From the NCBI GenBank assembly GCA_026182355.1, contig JAPFBL010000068.1, positions 2,621,001 through 2,685,000 of the forward strand: a stretch of DNA of 64,000 nt. The letters are read 5' to 3'. The position numbers and the translations under genes are program-made. Of the stretch, positions 13,676 through 26,235 are shown piece by piece. Positions within the stretch are counted from its first letter, which is position 1. Each line of letters begins with the position of its first letter. The stretch comes from Hermatobates lingyangjiaoensis. Lineage: Eukaryota; Arthropoda; Insecta; Hemiptera; Hermatobatidae. The notes under the pieces were generated by a model. The model saw only the letters and a list, made by a program, of their open reading frames with translations, made no database searches and was not told the DNA's origin.

Positions 13676-16600
13676 ATTATTCTATCAGAATAACGGTGTA
13701 TATTTAAATTATATATATATTAAAATACAAAAATAGTTGACCCAACTGGACTTTATATAGTGAGAAGTAGGCCAGAACAAAACTCTTGCTACGATTGATA
13801 TTTCGAACAATTCTTCATTAGAAGGGAAAATGAAGCAGAAGTATCTATAGAATAAGCTTAGGGGCTGAGATCCACGTGTCCCAGTGGTGTAATAGTATAA
13901 TTACTTACCATTACAAACAAACAGCAATAAAAAACAAATATTTTTTATGAATATATTTTTGCAGTGTCATTCATCTTTGATGAAATATTTATCTAAATAA
14001 ATGTATGCTATTTTCATTACTATAATATATATAAATTAATTCAACTTAAAAGCCACGAAATTGTTTTAACGCTTTATTAATTTCGACAAAATAAATAAAA
14101 CCCATTGACCAACGGGTTTTTAACATGTAAAAACTGTAAGAAAAAACTTAGAGTTATCGACCAATGAGGCCTTGTTAGGGAATTGCAGTTAAATTGGTGG
14201 TAAGTGATTGGCAGTGGACAATAATGTAAATTAATGATGTGTAATTTAAATTGTTACGAACCATCTTAGTTCTTAATGATTTGAATTTATAAGGTGATTT
14301 CATTTTATTGTGTTTATGTCAGATTGTATATCTTTATTAAAAAGAAGGAAAGTAAACAAAGTTAATAACAAAAAGAAAAAATTATTAGGAAGAATAGAAG
14401 AAGAAGTTTTGAAAATACAAGGTAGATCTAAAGCCCCTGTGCATCATAAAAATATAAAGATATAACTTCCCTACTGTTACTTTAATAAGTTTCTTATAAA
14501 TATATTTTAATAAACAATTTTTAATTTTTTCTTAATTTTTTTAATGTTTTATATGTCGGTTTTTATTTAGACTCTGGTTATAATTTAATTTACAAATATA
14601 TGTCATTATAAAACCAGTACTTTTTTCTGGCATTACAGAGATGTGTCAATTAATTTACAATATTTCAATTTTTAAGTTCTGATGAATGGGTTTGTACTGT
14701 TGTACTTATTGTACTGTTTCCACATGTTCCAATAAGAAGGAAATTTGCAGTTATTTTTATACTAAAAAGTTATGTTTGAAGTTTAAAAAAATGGTTTTAC
14801 TTATAAAGTTATAGAGTTAAGTAATTTTTATTATTTTATTTCATAATTTTATTAAAAACTGTGTACACTATACCTTTATGTTATTTTTAAAAGTTTGATA
14901 CTACAAACAGTAATAAGTATATATTTTTGTAAGGGCACAAGGCTTTTTATCCATCTATATAAAAAGATTAGGATTATTATAAATTATCCTAACCGAAAAT
15001 TTAGGATAATTATGTACTACTTTAGTAAGAACCTTCATTGGAAGCTATTACATTATTTTTGCAACAAATTTGTTATTGATAGTATTAAATTATTTTTTTC
15101 TGTAAATAATGGTAAAATTTTAGTGATAAGTTGGAATACTGAATATTTTTATTAATTGTATCGACTGACATTTTATGGTAAATTGACGTAATGACATAGT
15201 TATAAATTATATTGTCACCAGAAATAGTCTTGTCTGCAGTATAGGATGACAAAGGTCGATATCTTGAGGCAGACTTCCTGGACTTAAAAGCCAAGAACAC
15301 ATTACGGCTCTAGTGTCACAAACATTTAAGAACCTTTGATCCTAAAAGTTTTACGTTGTCCTAGATTAGGAAATCCGAAAGATAAAACATTCAAGAGTCT
15401 TTTCTCTGCACAAAAGACATTTTATTTTATAGAATAACACTGCGATCTGAACACTTTGTGCTGTTCTTTTGGTCTATTCTTTGCTTATCAGGAAAGATAA
15501 GAGACAGAGAGACTCTGTTAGTCATAAATACCTCACTATATAAACTAACGGAATATATTCATTTCCTTTTCTGACAACTTACTTTAAAGGCCTCTAATCA
15601 GTATCAAACTTCATAAATTTAATTAATAAAAAAGAAAAAGAAGATACGAAATAAATTGAAAGGGATGTCTTTTTGTCTAAGATCAAGGAAACAAAATCAG
15701 TTGTAAAAAGCAGCTGAAGCTATTCTAATGCCTCTGTCATTCTAATCAATATTAGCTATTCTAATGTCAATTCCTCTCATTGGTAAAGTCACCCAGACAG
15801 GTCAAACTTCCCCATCACGACAAGGTTAAGTAACGTCAACCGAGAGCTGGATTGGGTCTTATACATTTTTATAACCTGATCGTTGCAATTATCAGTTTAC
15901 GGTTGATAGTCTTTATGTTTAAATCGATGTGTTCTATGTTTACGTTACTCTGACCAGTAATAACTCTGCAACAATGGGGAGACTATTGGTTTTAGTTAAG
16001 GGTTTAACTAAATTTAGGGAAGGTTAGGATAATTTGTTTGACCTCTCCTCACACTCACTCTAGCTCTCTCCCTCTCCCTTCTCTCTCACAATATCCCCTT
16101 CTCTATACTTATGTAGACTTTTAATTAATTTACCGCCGGGTACTCGACTTTTCAGTCTATTCTCCTTTCAAGTCTCCCCCAGGTTTTCGGCACAAATGCA
16201 TACACTTGACACTGAATAATAAGATAACTGGTGACAATATACTTTGTAACTTTGTGATTACTTTATATGGTGGAGGAAACTGGACTCTAGTGTACAACTC
16301 TGCTGCATGCTGCTTGTCTAATAAAAAATAAACTTTATATATGATTTGGTTTGTACCAGCTGATTACGCTTAATGTACATCAGTTTTTTTGCTTCCTTTT
16401 GTAAATAATAAAGAATTAGCTAACATTAATAATGACCAATAGTGTGGCTAATCTCATGTTGTCTTTCCTATAAACTATAGACACATACAAGTGTTTAATA
16501 AAAGTGAGGTGTAATTTTTTACCATGCTTGGCTTTTCTGTATTTCTTGCTCGATTCATATCATTGAAACATAGTTAGTTCGATTGATTATTATCTTTATT

Positions 16601-17687
16601 ATTGTGAATATGCTTAAAGTGGACTCGAATGACTGATGAGCCTAGTACAAACAAGTGACAAAATCAATGCCAATAATCTGTTGAAGCACTGGTTTGCAGC
16701 AGCTATCAGGTGAAATGTTCTTCGGCTGTACTCCTGTCCCGCTAAAGTGTAATATATCCTACATTCTTATTTGGTTCGACTTTCCAATTTGAAATAATTC
16801 AAATGAATATTACTAAATTAACATTAATTTAGTAACTTTATGATAAAATATAGTGATATTTTTGTGATTCCACACCTGAAAGTGATAGTTTTTTTGGGTC
16901 TCACGCATACCGCTCGTTGAGCTTACTATTTTTCACTACAGTGGATTGAAAGTATACGTTATTTTTTGTCGTTTATTGCTAGTAAAAATCGGCGATTTTA
17001 ATTTTTTTTTTTGATTTATCAATCTAACTTCTTTTTATCACCTTTTTTCCTTAAAAATTTGTATTTTTTTGTGTTTAATAAGAACAAATTATCATTTTTA
17101 ATTTTTTTTTAAATAATACCTTTTTCGGTTGTATTATACCTTTTTGGAGATTATGGAAGTATTGGATAATAAGTGATGTATACAAAATTGGTAATAGTTT
17201 TGCGTGATGCTACTTAAAAGGAATATGAGGAGAGGCCATAAGTTATCCGCACTGAGTCATAACATCTTTACTTTTGTCACACTGTATTGTTATCTCTTTG
17301 GTGAGCTCGAAAGTAAATCCTAAATTTGCCCTTACTGAAATTTATTAGAGGTGGATCTTTTGCGTGTGTCTGACATTGTAGACTGTCAGGTCTGTTTAAA
17401 ATGGCATGTGCAAGATTTTACTTTTCCCACATGAACAATCTAAGAATCAAGCTTTATCGTTCAGTATTCAGTTCTAATGCATCCAGGAAGCCACTATACC
17501 ACTCCTGACCACTGACCATACTAAGTTTGTTCTTCCTTGGGTCACTCTACCAGCTGTGTGAACATGACATTATAAAAACATAGAGGTACCAATGGGTTTA
17601 TCTGGTCCCAACGTTAAGGCCAGTGGCGTATTTAAAATTTGGAAGTAAAACGATAGTATAAAGTCTCCATAAAAAAAAAAAAAAACT

Positions 17688-17890
17688 AAACAAATTGCGC
17701 GTTTCAAACACTTTGTGTTCATCATCAGGTAAATTTCCAACGGAAGCAGTGGAAGCCAGACCACCGTTGAACTGGGATTGAAGAAACTCTGTTCAACGGT
17801 GGTCTGTCCTTTGAAGAATTAGGGAATTGCAATGCTTCCATTGGAAGTTTATCTGATGATGAACACGAAGTGTTTGAAACGTGTGGTTTG
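17688..17890. mobile_element. Inverted pair of PLE-type ends with hammerhead cores
   Basis: On the minus strand (17690-17728) and on the plus strand (17853-17890) the same module reads CTGATGATGAACAC, a short loop, GTGTTTGAAAC. Stem II AACAC/GTGTT is intact in both and the GAAAC box is intact. The inner part is also palindromic: AGACCACCGTTGAAC at 17758 is matched by GTTCAACGGTGGTCT at 17789. The whole block could therefore fold as a long hairpin in the fry pre-mRNA. The base at the expected cleavage site is altered on the plus side (GTG), which may block cleavage. Confidence 0.72.
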
Positions 17891-18655
17891 ATTAAAAACA
17901 CTTTTTTGTGTGTAGAATTTGTATCATTCTTTTACCCCAGTATGAGTAAATACCACACAATTATGGATTCTACAACTACTGAGTTAAACATTTAGAGGCC
18001 TGAGTTTGCGAATACCTCTTCTTGTCATGGTTCTTTTGCATGATACCCAGAAAAGGGTTCTTGTTTTTAGTTAAACCCAGAAAAAAGTAGCGAAGCAATA
18101 AATAATCAACTATTTTAATTATTTTTACTGAAAAAATTATTGTTTATGGATATTAGATTTTCTTTGAAAGTTTTTTTAACATTGCAATTCCTTCTACTTT
18201 CCCCAGTGACCATATTAAAAGTGCGGACATTTTTGCCTCTCCTTTGTACAAGTCGTATGAATGAAGAAATATTAGTTCACATTAAAGGTTAGTTCATTTG
18301 AAGCTTGTGTTGTTTGAAAATCGTCGACGATTAGCATGAACATCATCATGAAAGACAGCAGAAATCATGTATTTTGTTCTGAAACATGGATATGCATGAA
18401 ATCATTGCTTGAAAATCATTTCTCAGTCTTGTCTGTTGTTCTAATGACAGGCTTGTAGGTGACTCGAAAGACATTTGTAAATAGACTTGTTTGTGTGAAG
18501 CCTTATGTGGACTGCGGACGAGGTGACGGTCTCGAGTTTTGCTTTGTGTGTCCTCTGCGGGAGTGTGTCCGATTGCTTGCCGTCTTGTTCGATGCTGCTG
18601 GTTGAGTCTTGTACCTTCCTCAATTTAAACCCCTCCCTTTGTTTGATTCATCCAG

Positions 18656-18748
18656 GTCCTATTCTTCGGATGACGAATTTCCAGAAACTAGGTCACTTTA
18701 TTGCGGAGTTGCCTCTACTCCTTCCTTATTTCGACTCAAGAGAACCAG
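18656..18748 (+). CDS. Candidate alternative cassette exon of fry (93 nt)
   Basis: A pyrimidine-rich run ending in CATCCAG precedes 18656, and CCAG|GTACCT follows 18748. The 93 bases are a multiple of three. Inserted between exon 6 (phase 2) and exon 7 (phase 2) they read through without a stop as SYSSDDEFPETRSLYC, then GVASTPSLFRLKRT. The joined codons would be AGG (Arg) on entry and AGC (Ser) on exit. I do not recognise this peptide in other Furry proteins; it is serine-rich and could be a regulatory insert. It might equally be a chance exon in a 17-kb intron. Confidence 0.35.
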
Positions 18749-19139
18749 GTACCTTTCAGTGCGAAACTACATTGCAGATAAAATTTTATAATTTCATTAA
18801 TTGTTAATTAGAGATACATTATGTACTACTGTATGATGTTAGTAAAGAATGAGTGAATACAGTTTGCAGTGTTCATGTATGCTACATATTTTGTGTTTTA
18901 ATCCAAAGAAAGAAAAGGAAAAGAAAAGCTAGTAAAAGCCTCCACTCAACCTTGCAACAAGTAACCTTATTGTCAAATCCATGTGTAGTCAACTATACCA
19001 ATTGGTATTGCAAGCAAATATTGAAATCGTTGTAAGCCCTATTTTAATCAAGTGTGCTTCATTTTATTCGCTATTTTGATAACAGTTACTATGTGGATTT
19101 GTTCATCTTAGTTAAATAAAGGAAAAAGTCTTCAAGAAC

Positions 19140-20255
19140 AAAAACTTCTAAACATATTTGCAGCAGGCAGGATTAAAATATTAATGAAATTGACAGATTT
19201 TTTGTTTAAGACACTGTTATATTTTTCTGATAATGCTAGGCTACATTTAAAGTTGTGAAACTTGAAAATGGTTTTAAAAGCAATGTATTCGAGCAGGTAT
19301 TGTTCTGCCTGAGGTTACATCAGCTGTTGGGCAAGATCTTTATTTTTTATGGAATCTTTATTTATGTATTGATTTTTTTCTTTATTTCTCTATGATAATA
19401 CATTTTTATTGATTATATTTTATTCTACGTGTTTATATTTATAATTGAGTACTCATTAAATCTTGGACCAAGGCTCTGATTTCTCCAGTTATTTATTCAA
19501 AACTGAAATCAAAAATGGTGAAGAAAAGAATAGTACCTAGATAGTGTCAGTTATATCAAGATGATGGTAAACTCGTGAGCTTGTACATTTTTTTTCTGCG
19601 TTTAATATTTAAAGAAATTTGAAATACATTATAAACACAATGATGCTTTATCAAATTTACAGTTTGGTTCAGAATTCTGTGGTTCCTCATAATACTTTTC
19701 TTTTATATAAGCAACGTCAATCAATGTGACGTTCCCTTAAAGAGATTCAGAAGTATATAAGAGCCAAAGATTTTCGAAAAAATAACTCACACACATTTCC
19801 CAATTATCCCCTTCTGTGAATGTTAATTCATTTTATCGAACTGTAATTTCTTAGCGTTCGGTGTGAGAGTAAACCAAAAAACCAGAAATATAAGGAAGCT
19901 GTGGGCTGGAGGTGAATATTAAAAGATCCTTGGTGGAGGCAATACAGTTCAGGGTAGAGTTGAGATGTGAGGATGAGAAATTCCAAAGGTCAATTTACTT
20001 TTTTAATATAACTTTTATTTGATTATTTAAAATCATTACATAATAGTTTTTTAAATGCAAATCAAATAGAAATTTGAACACACATATAGTATAGTGCAAA
20101 TGCTAAAAAGAAAAAAAAACTGCATGAGCAAATATAAAAGTGTATAAAAAAATATTAATAAATCTTAATTTTTGTAAACATATTTTCAGCAGGCAGGGTG
20201 ACAAATATTAATTAAATTGACAGTTTTTTTTTGTTTAAGAGCCTGTTATACGTTT
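19140..20255. repeat. Direct repeat pair with GCAGCAGGCAGG-type core
   Basis: The segment at about 19140-19230 (AACATATTTGCAGCAGGCAG, later AAATTGACAG and TTTGTTTAAGA) recurs at about 20165-20255 with small differences. Both copies are on the same strand about 1 kb apart. No coding capacity or element family was recognised; the sequence between them is AT-rich. Confidence 0.55.
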
Positions 20256-21047
20256 TTCATAATTTCTTTTTGTGCTAAAGATCAAGTATATAAGAATTTG
20301 TTAAAATTAGCTAAACAAATATAACTGAATATAATTCAAACTAATAGATAAAAGACTAGCTATGAATTTATGGATATACGCTTAAATTTAGAAAAAAAAA
20401 TTAATATATATCAATGAAGCAGGTAATGTGTCTGGGGATGTCAGATAACAAATGAACCGAAATTTCGCCTCTAGGACAGCACGAAAGGTGAAAGCCTATG
20501 ACTGTGGGTATTGGAAACAATTACTGCCAATTAAGTTACACTTCATAAATTCACCTGTGGTGAGTAAACCAGTGAAAATGAGTGAAACATTATCTTGATA
20601 GGATAGTGTTTCTTGTGATATTAAGGCTGAAAAAGTTAATATCAAACTTGCTTGCTTGGAATACCAAGTACCACTGATAGCTGGATTTCAAAATATAAAG
20701 GAATTACAAGCGTTAATTTCTTAAAACTTTGATACCTTAGATGACGTCATAATAAAAATGTTTTGAATAAAAGTTATTTTTTCAGATTTTCTTTAATGTA
20801 TTTGTTTTTAATTAGTATATTTTTCTGGATATTTTTATCAACAGTTGTTTATACTCTCTATCGTTTGTAACTTTTACGGTTTTGGACCTAGACACGATCT
20901 AATCTATCATAATTTACAGTCAAGCATCGTTTGAGTGATGGAAAAAAGTACTAAATACGCGACTTCAGCAGTAACACTTTTTTGAATTGTATATAAACTA
21001 ATTTTACGACATTTTTGTAAACCATACTTTTTTTTATTGTTTAAATC

Positions 21048-21252
21048 GATGCCCTAGAGAGTCATAACATCAGCAGTTTACTGGCTTTTTGTTTGATCGG
21101 TGATTCTACATATTCTACATAGGGAGTCCTAAATTTTGCCTAACTCAAGTGCATTTTGAGTAGGGATCTTTAACGAATACCTGCCAGGTGGGATCCAACC
21201 CAGGACTACCAGCCTAGAGGCGAGTTCGTAACCACTGAGCTAACCTGGCCCC
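21048..21252 (-). mobile_element. tRNA-derived SINE, copy 1
   Basis: On the minus strand the head begins GGGGCCAGGTTAGCTCAGTG and contains TAGCTCAGTGGTTA (A-box-like) and GGTTGGATCCC (B-box-like, canonical GGTTCGATCCC), typical of a tRNA-related pol III promoter. A body with ACTCAAAATGCACTTGAG and GTAGAATC words follows. The copy at 25930-26235 shares head and body. There is no evidence that it is a functional tRNA, because the cloverleaf is decayed. Confidence 0.78.
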
Positions 21253-22395
21253 TTGTTAGGAAACCAGGAACTTAACGAGGGAAATTTTCAAGATAATTAG
21301 AGTAAAATGAGGGACACTTCCCATTGAAATTGGATTTATTTGGTCAAACCTGTAGTCTGAAGGGACACATGGACAGACAGGTGCTTGATATTTACCTTTA
21401 TTGATTTAAAAGTACATTACTTAAGTAAAAGTGAGGGAAGGAGAAAAATGCTGATTATTTATATCATTTTTTATTCCCAATGAACGTTTGGTATGTTTAA
21501 TATAGTTAATAAAATTAACACAAAATGATTTAATAATAGAATAATAATAAATGAAGAATAATAGAGTTCAATAAATTTAAAATAAAACTTTATTTTCCTA
21601 TATTTGTTTGACCTTTAAGCGAGAGACCAATTAATGAGAATAAATATTACCATAAACTCAACATAGATAATTTAATAATGTTTTTATATTTGGACATAAA
21701 GTGAAATTTAGTCTCCATTGAATTAGAATGTAGGGAGTATACAGACTTAATAAGAGATAAATGACAAGAATTGATTTGAGGTAGATGCTACTTTATCTTT
21801 ACCCTGGCTTGGGGTTATTAGGTAAGACTATTTACAATATAAACTTTACCAATATAATTAAACAACAGCAATATTAGTGAAGTTTGATTATATGTATTTG
21901 TATTGAACTCCAATTAGTAAATATTAGTTTAATATTAAACAAACTAATTGAAGTAGATTTCAGTAACCAGATAACATTTCGATTGGGCCATTTCTAATTG
22001 CCTAAAGAAGATCTCCGAATTTATTTTTGTTTTATTATTTTATTTTCAGTTGTATTATTGGGTGGACTTGCCACAAAAAAATGTTTTAGTGTTTTAAAAT
22101 TTTCTATGAATTTAGAGGCGATTTAATTATTTTTTGTTATATTCCACCTATTATTAGTTATACAATTACAACTTAAAAGTATTTTTTACACATTTTTCCT
22201 ACAAAGAGAATACAATGTAGCAGTTTCCAACAATGTTGAAGTACAAAAATGCCTAAAAGCACATTAGTTTTTTTATGTTTAAGCTTCCTAATGGACGAGG
22301 TTGGTTGTATATATTGATGTTTCCACATGTTCCCATTAAATGTGGGAGCCCATTTGAGAAATAAAAGAAATAATTACAGATGTGTCCGCGTAGTC

Positions 22396-22989
22396 CTCAT
22401 GCAAGATTTGCTTCGTAGGATCGTCGTAGAGGCCTACTCTACTCCCAAAGTGATGGTGTATAACACTCCTGAGAACGATGATTCCTAGCATTACAGTACT
22501 GTGGCCTTGTTTAGAGCCTAATTTCTTGAGATGTGCTGAAGAGAAATTCTATAACTAGAATGAAATATTTCCTCCTTATTTGCGAGTTTTATTCTTTTTC
22601 ATTTGCTGCTACCATTAATATGGAATAGTAGTAGATTTTGAGTTCAAAATATTAATAATTAATAGATGTTTCCTTTTTCATTACCATCATATCTTCTTCT
22701 CTTCCGCATTAATATGCTTCTTTCCCACGTCCACACTTGTAGGCTTCACATTTTATACAGGAGTGTTTCGTTTGTAATTCAAGATTTTCAGATACCACTC
22801 CTCAAAGGTAGGACTAATCAAGAGGGAGCATGCCAAATATAACACTTCAACAATTTCCCTTCAGCACATTACAAGAAATTATACTCTGCACAAGGCTACA
22901 GCAATGTATTGCCATGAATCATCGTTCTCAGGAGTGTATACATCATCACTTTGGGAGTAGAGCAGGCCTACGGAAACGTCTTGCATGAG
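22396..22989. repeat. Inverted repeat pair, family unknown
   Basis: The arm 22396-22556 (CTCATGCAAGA-TT, CCTACTCTACTCCCAAAGTG, TCCTGAGAACGATGATTC) is matched in reverse complement by 22846-22989. About 290 bp of AT-rich sequence separate them. The arms are diverged and no terminal target duplication was found. The words differ from the hammerhead families, so this is a separate element. Confidence 0.65.
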
Positions 22990-23199
22990 TAACACGCGGT
23001 ACCCATCTGAAACCATAATCCTGTCACTATATTTAGTGATAGGAGACCTGTAAAGGTAACATTTAGGAATAAGAATCCTGCAGAGGTAACATTTATTCCT
23101 GAGTCACTTATTAAAGTCCCAGATTTCTATTTTCTTGTTGCATATTGACTTCTTTACTTTACCATAAGAAAGTATATTGATAATAAAAGTGAAAAAATG

Positions 23200-23460
23200 G
23201 ATGTCGAAATATTGACGAATTGACATGTTTTAAGGTCCTTAAAGATCTTTTTTGGATGATTGTATGTCGGCGTGTGTGGGTGGAAGTATATCCAAAAGTT
23301 TGTGGAGACGCTGCAGTCCACACCATTTGATGAATCTAATTCATATTGTACTCAAAGATGGGGCCTATAGTGTAAATGTGCCCTATTGTTCGGGGGCCAT
23401 ATTGAATGATAGGAAAGTCACAAATTACAATCTGTGGACATTTTAGGTACTCTAACAGTG
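23200..23460. mobile_element. Fragment related to the hAT element at 50153
   Basis: The words TGTATCCAAAAGTTTGT-type (TATCCAAAAGTTTGTGGAG here), GTCCACACCATTTGATGAAT and a late GGGGGCCATATTGAATGATAGG-like run follow the same order as 50260-50510. This includes ATATTGACG/ATTTTGACG near the start and GGAAAGTCA near the end. It is taken as a diverged, truncated copy. A reading of 64 codons at 23252-23446 is probably fortuitous. Confidence 0.5.
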
Positions 23461-24345
23461 AATCCTGCCCAAGCATAATTTTGAAATCACGTCTTTAAAG
23501 TTATATACGAGAATACTCGTATTTAGCTTTTGTTTGATGATATGTTTTCATTCTAATTGATGTGTTTTTGAAGATAGCCTTTGTAATAAACTTCAAGTGT
23601 GGATTGACAGTTTGACAGTTGACATTTGAATCGTATGAGATGAATAACCAGAGACAAAAAATTGTCTGTCCTAAACTGCCAAAACCCTTTCTGTTCTAAA
23701 TATCCTAAAAACTTTTCACACTAGAAAGAAAAAGGTTGAGAAATAAATATGAATAAATGATATATAGTCATTCAAGTTAATTCCTTTAGGTTTATCAGTG
23801 TTTTTAGCGCACTGCAGATTCACTGATAATGGAGGTAAATTTCCATAATATTAATTTTTGCTGAATGGTTAGTTTTAAGACTGTTGTAATAGGACAGTGT
23901 TTATTTTATGCCTTTCTTCATCCCTAAAATATTTAATCATAATGTTTAAGGTGTATCGTAGCATTCAGCTGTTTTTTTTATTTGAGTACACTCTAATCGT
24001 AAATGAACTAGAGAAATGAATAACTTTTTATCCTTTTTATATTTACATAAGTAAATGCCTTCCAACCCCATAATACTCGTACTTTGGTAACCCATTTCGT
24101 GACTTTAAATCATTGAAGATCAATTTTTGCTTTCATTAACCATCTATATAAAATATATGTTAGCCAGAGTTTAGCTTTCGGCTTTAAATTTTTATATTGA
24201 GTTTTCAAAAGAAATTCACGTTTTGCGATTCTCTGAGTCCAATAAAATAGCTTTTCATACTATTCACAGATATATATAATATATATATAATATATAAATA
24301 TATAATATATATATGTATTTTATATATATATATATTATATATGAT

Positions 24346-24420
24346 TAAACCACAATAAGAATGGGAAAACAAGACTAAGATATTTCAACCGTAACAAGCG
24401 GTCTTCGTCAGAGTCAAAAA
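24346..24420 (-). ncRNA. Hammerhead-like motif at a Penelope-like 3' end
   Basis: On the minus strand the order is GACT, CTGACGA, AGACCG, loop CTTGTTA, CGGTT, GAAA, TATCTT, AGTC. GACT/AGTC gives a perfect four-pair helix I, stem II is closed by ACCG/CGGT-type pairs, and both core boxes are intact. In the sister copies (54917, 59106) the segment after GAAA is the palindrome AGATCT; here it is TATCT. It lies about 165 bp downstream of the GIY-YIG ORF, where PLE terminal repeats carry such ribozymes. Confidence 0.68.
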
Positions 24421-24584
24421 CCCAACTGAACACTAGATGCAGAAAACATCTGGTGAGGAGTTGAGAAGAGTGGGAGGGAAGAGTGGTATTTTAAAAGGGT
24501 GAAAGCACAGGAAAGGACTAATGTTCAGAAAGGGATGTTTGGGGAAACAAAGGAGTACAGTAAGAAAAAGTAAAAAACTATCCG
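24421..24584 (-). mobile_element. 3' untranslated part of the Penelope-like element
   Basis: This segment joins the GIY-YIG ORF stop to the hammerhead-like end. On the minus strand it is rich in pyrimidines (CCCTTTCTGAACATTAG, CTTCCCTCCCACTCTTC). No coding is seen. It is included with the element because the order ORF, spacer, ribozyme fits PLE structure. Confidence 0.6.
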
Positions 24585-24956
24585 CTAGCTGTCAACCCTC
24601 TTTGAAGAGGCTATTGTCCTCGTGACGAAAGTATCAAGTTTGAAGAGACCGTTACTAATGTTTATAATATTAGATCTATTAAATTTAATTAGAGACGATT
24701 CAATAATATTTCTTAACAACATTGATTTTTCATAGGTAATAAATTTAGCTCCTGTCCAATCAATATGATGATTTTCATTTTTTATATGCAAGAATAAGGC
24801 ACTACTTTTTTCCTGTCTACTTACGTTATATTGGTGTTGTTTTACACGTGTCTTTAATGATTTACCAGTTTGACCAATATAAATTTTATGGCAATTTTTG
24901 CACGGAATTTTATAAATACCAGCGGACTCCAATTCTGAATACATGCATATAATCAA
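24585..24956 (-). CDS. Penelope-like element GIY-YIG endonuclease (5'-truncated ORF)
   Basis: This reading encodes the C-terminal endonuclease of a Penelope-like retroelement, which nicks target DNA for integration (family knowledge). After a few residues it reads AGIYKIPCKNCHKIYIGQTG, then KSLKTRVKQHQ, then FLHIKNENHHIDWTGAKF. The GIYKI and YIGQT pair is the GIY-YIG signature. The CxxC between them is the Cys pair typical of PLE GIY-YIG domains. The Arg in RVKQHQ, the H-IDW block and a late NIIESSLIKF with a conserved-looking Glu are as expected. The ORF is open for 123 residues and ends at a stop, but the reverse transcriptase that should precede it is missing, so the copy is 5'-truncated. 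The 'start' is not a biological one. Confidence 0.88.
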   Translation of the reverse strand: MIICMYSELESAGIYKIPCKNCHKIYIGQTGKSLKTRVKQHQYNVSRQEKSSALFLHIKNENHHIDWTGAKFITYEKSMLLRNIIESSLIKFNRSNIINISNGLFKLDTFVTRTIASSKRVDS

Positions 24957-25929
24957 TCATAAATTTTAGATAGCATTTTATCTAGTTGTATGAATTTTAT
25001 TCGTTTTTATTTCATAAACTGATTCTAACAAATTTCGATTCATTTGAAATTTAGGGCTCTTACTCAACAATACAGAAATGATGAAAAGGTATAATATAAA
25101 AGAAGACCATCTAACAAATTATTATTTTTGTTATTATTTGTAATATGCGCATCGACGTTCTTGTTTATTAAAGCCCTTTCGACATGTGAGCCGTACAATC
25201 TCCAGACTACCTTAACATGCAAGGCTTCAGATAATTGTAACTCACGCCTCTGTGGCTGGGACAAGTGGCCCTACTACTGAAGACACTGCACGCCCAATAC
25301 ATTATTTATATTTTGTCATGTTTTCTATTTTGGTTAGAATCAAGTTTCTGTGATAACAATTTCATTTCGTAAGCTGAGTTAATACTCCATATTTTGAATC
25401 TTCATTCAAGTGTAATTTAATTCTTACTTATTCCTGATAAGAAGTTTGAAAATGCTCTTTCTCTAAATTTTAGTTGTGAACGTGATCTAACACAATTTCT
25501 TATAAGAATGTCGCACAGAACTGAGAATAGAATGTGACGTTTATGATAAAATTTCTTAAATGGAAGTTGGCAACTTCGGTGTTTCAAGACAACTCATCTG
25601 TTCTGATTGCTTTCATGTACATCAGATGCACTGACACCAAAGTTGATAGCAAGACTGAAGCTGTTTTGACTCCTGCTTCAAAATAACTTCTTATATTAAC
25701 AATCGGTTTTCAAATTTACTTTCATCAGCTAGAACAAAATAAAGTGATGTGCTTTGTTTTTGCGATTGTAGTAGGATTTTTTTACTTGTATTATCTTGCT
25801 AGGCCTTATTTATTATTAAGAATATGTTAATATTTTATTTAAAATCAATAGGTGGCCAGTAGGTTGGAAACCACTCATGACGATTATCCTTCAGGATAAA
25901 ACCCTATCTTAAATATTGACATTTTTTTG

Positions 25930-26235
25930 TTTAAACTGATCCCTTAGCGGGTGATAACGTCAGCCGTTTATCGACTTTTTGTTCGACTTTTTGCGATTCT
26001 ACAGATTCTACATTGGGAGTCCTAAATTTGCCTAACTCAAGTGCATTTTGAGTAGGGATCTTTAACGAGTAACACATCGTACAGGCTCGGAACCGACGAC
26101 GTAACCTCCGTGGGATGACGTACTCAGATTTATTCACCTCCTGCGTGAATAAATCGAGGACCAGGTGGGGATCGAACTAGGGACTACCAGTCCAGAGTCG
26201 AGTACGTTTACCACTGAGCTAACCAGGCCCCTTTA
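25930..26235 (-). mobile_element. tRNA-derived SINE, copy 2
   Basis: On the minus strand the head reads AGGGGCCTGGTTAGCTCAGT, then GGTAAACGTACTCGACTCTG and a GTTCGATCCC B box, closer to the pol III consensus than copy 1. The body shares GTTAAAGATCCCTACTC, CACTTGAGTTAGGCAAATT and GTAGAATC with the copy at 21048, plus an extra segment of about 90 bp (about 26070-26160) missing there. The two copies define a SINE family in this genome. Diverged bodies occur near 5936-6100, 29240-29420 and 40740-40900. Confidence 0.8.

Noticed and set aside
21180..21252. A functional tRNA gene on the minus strand
   Set aside because: A- and B-box words are present but the acceptor stem and anticodon arm do not pair well, and a second copy with a common body shows it is a SINE.
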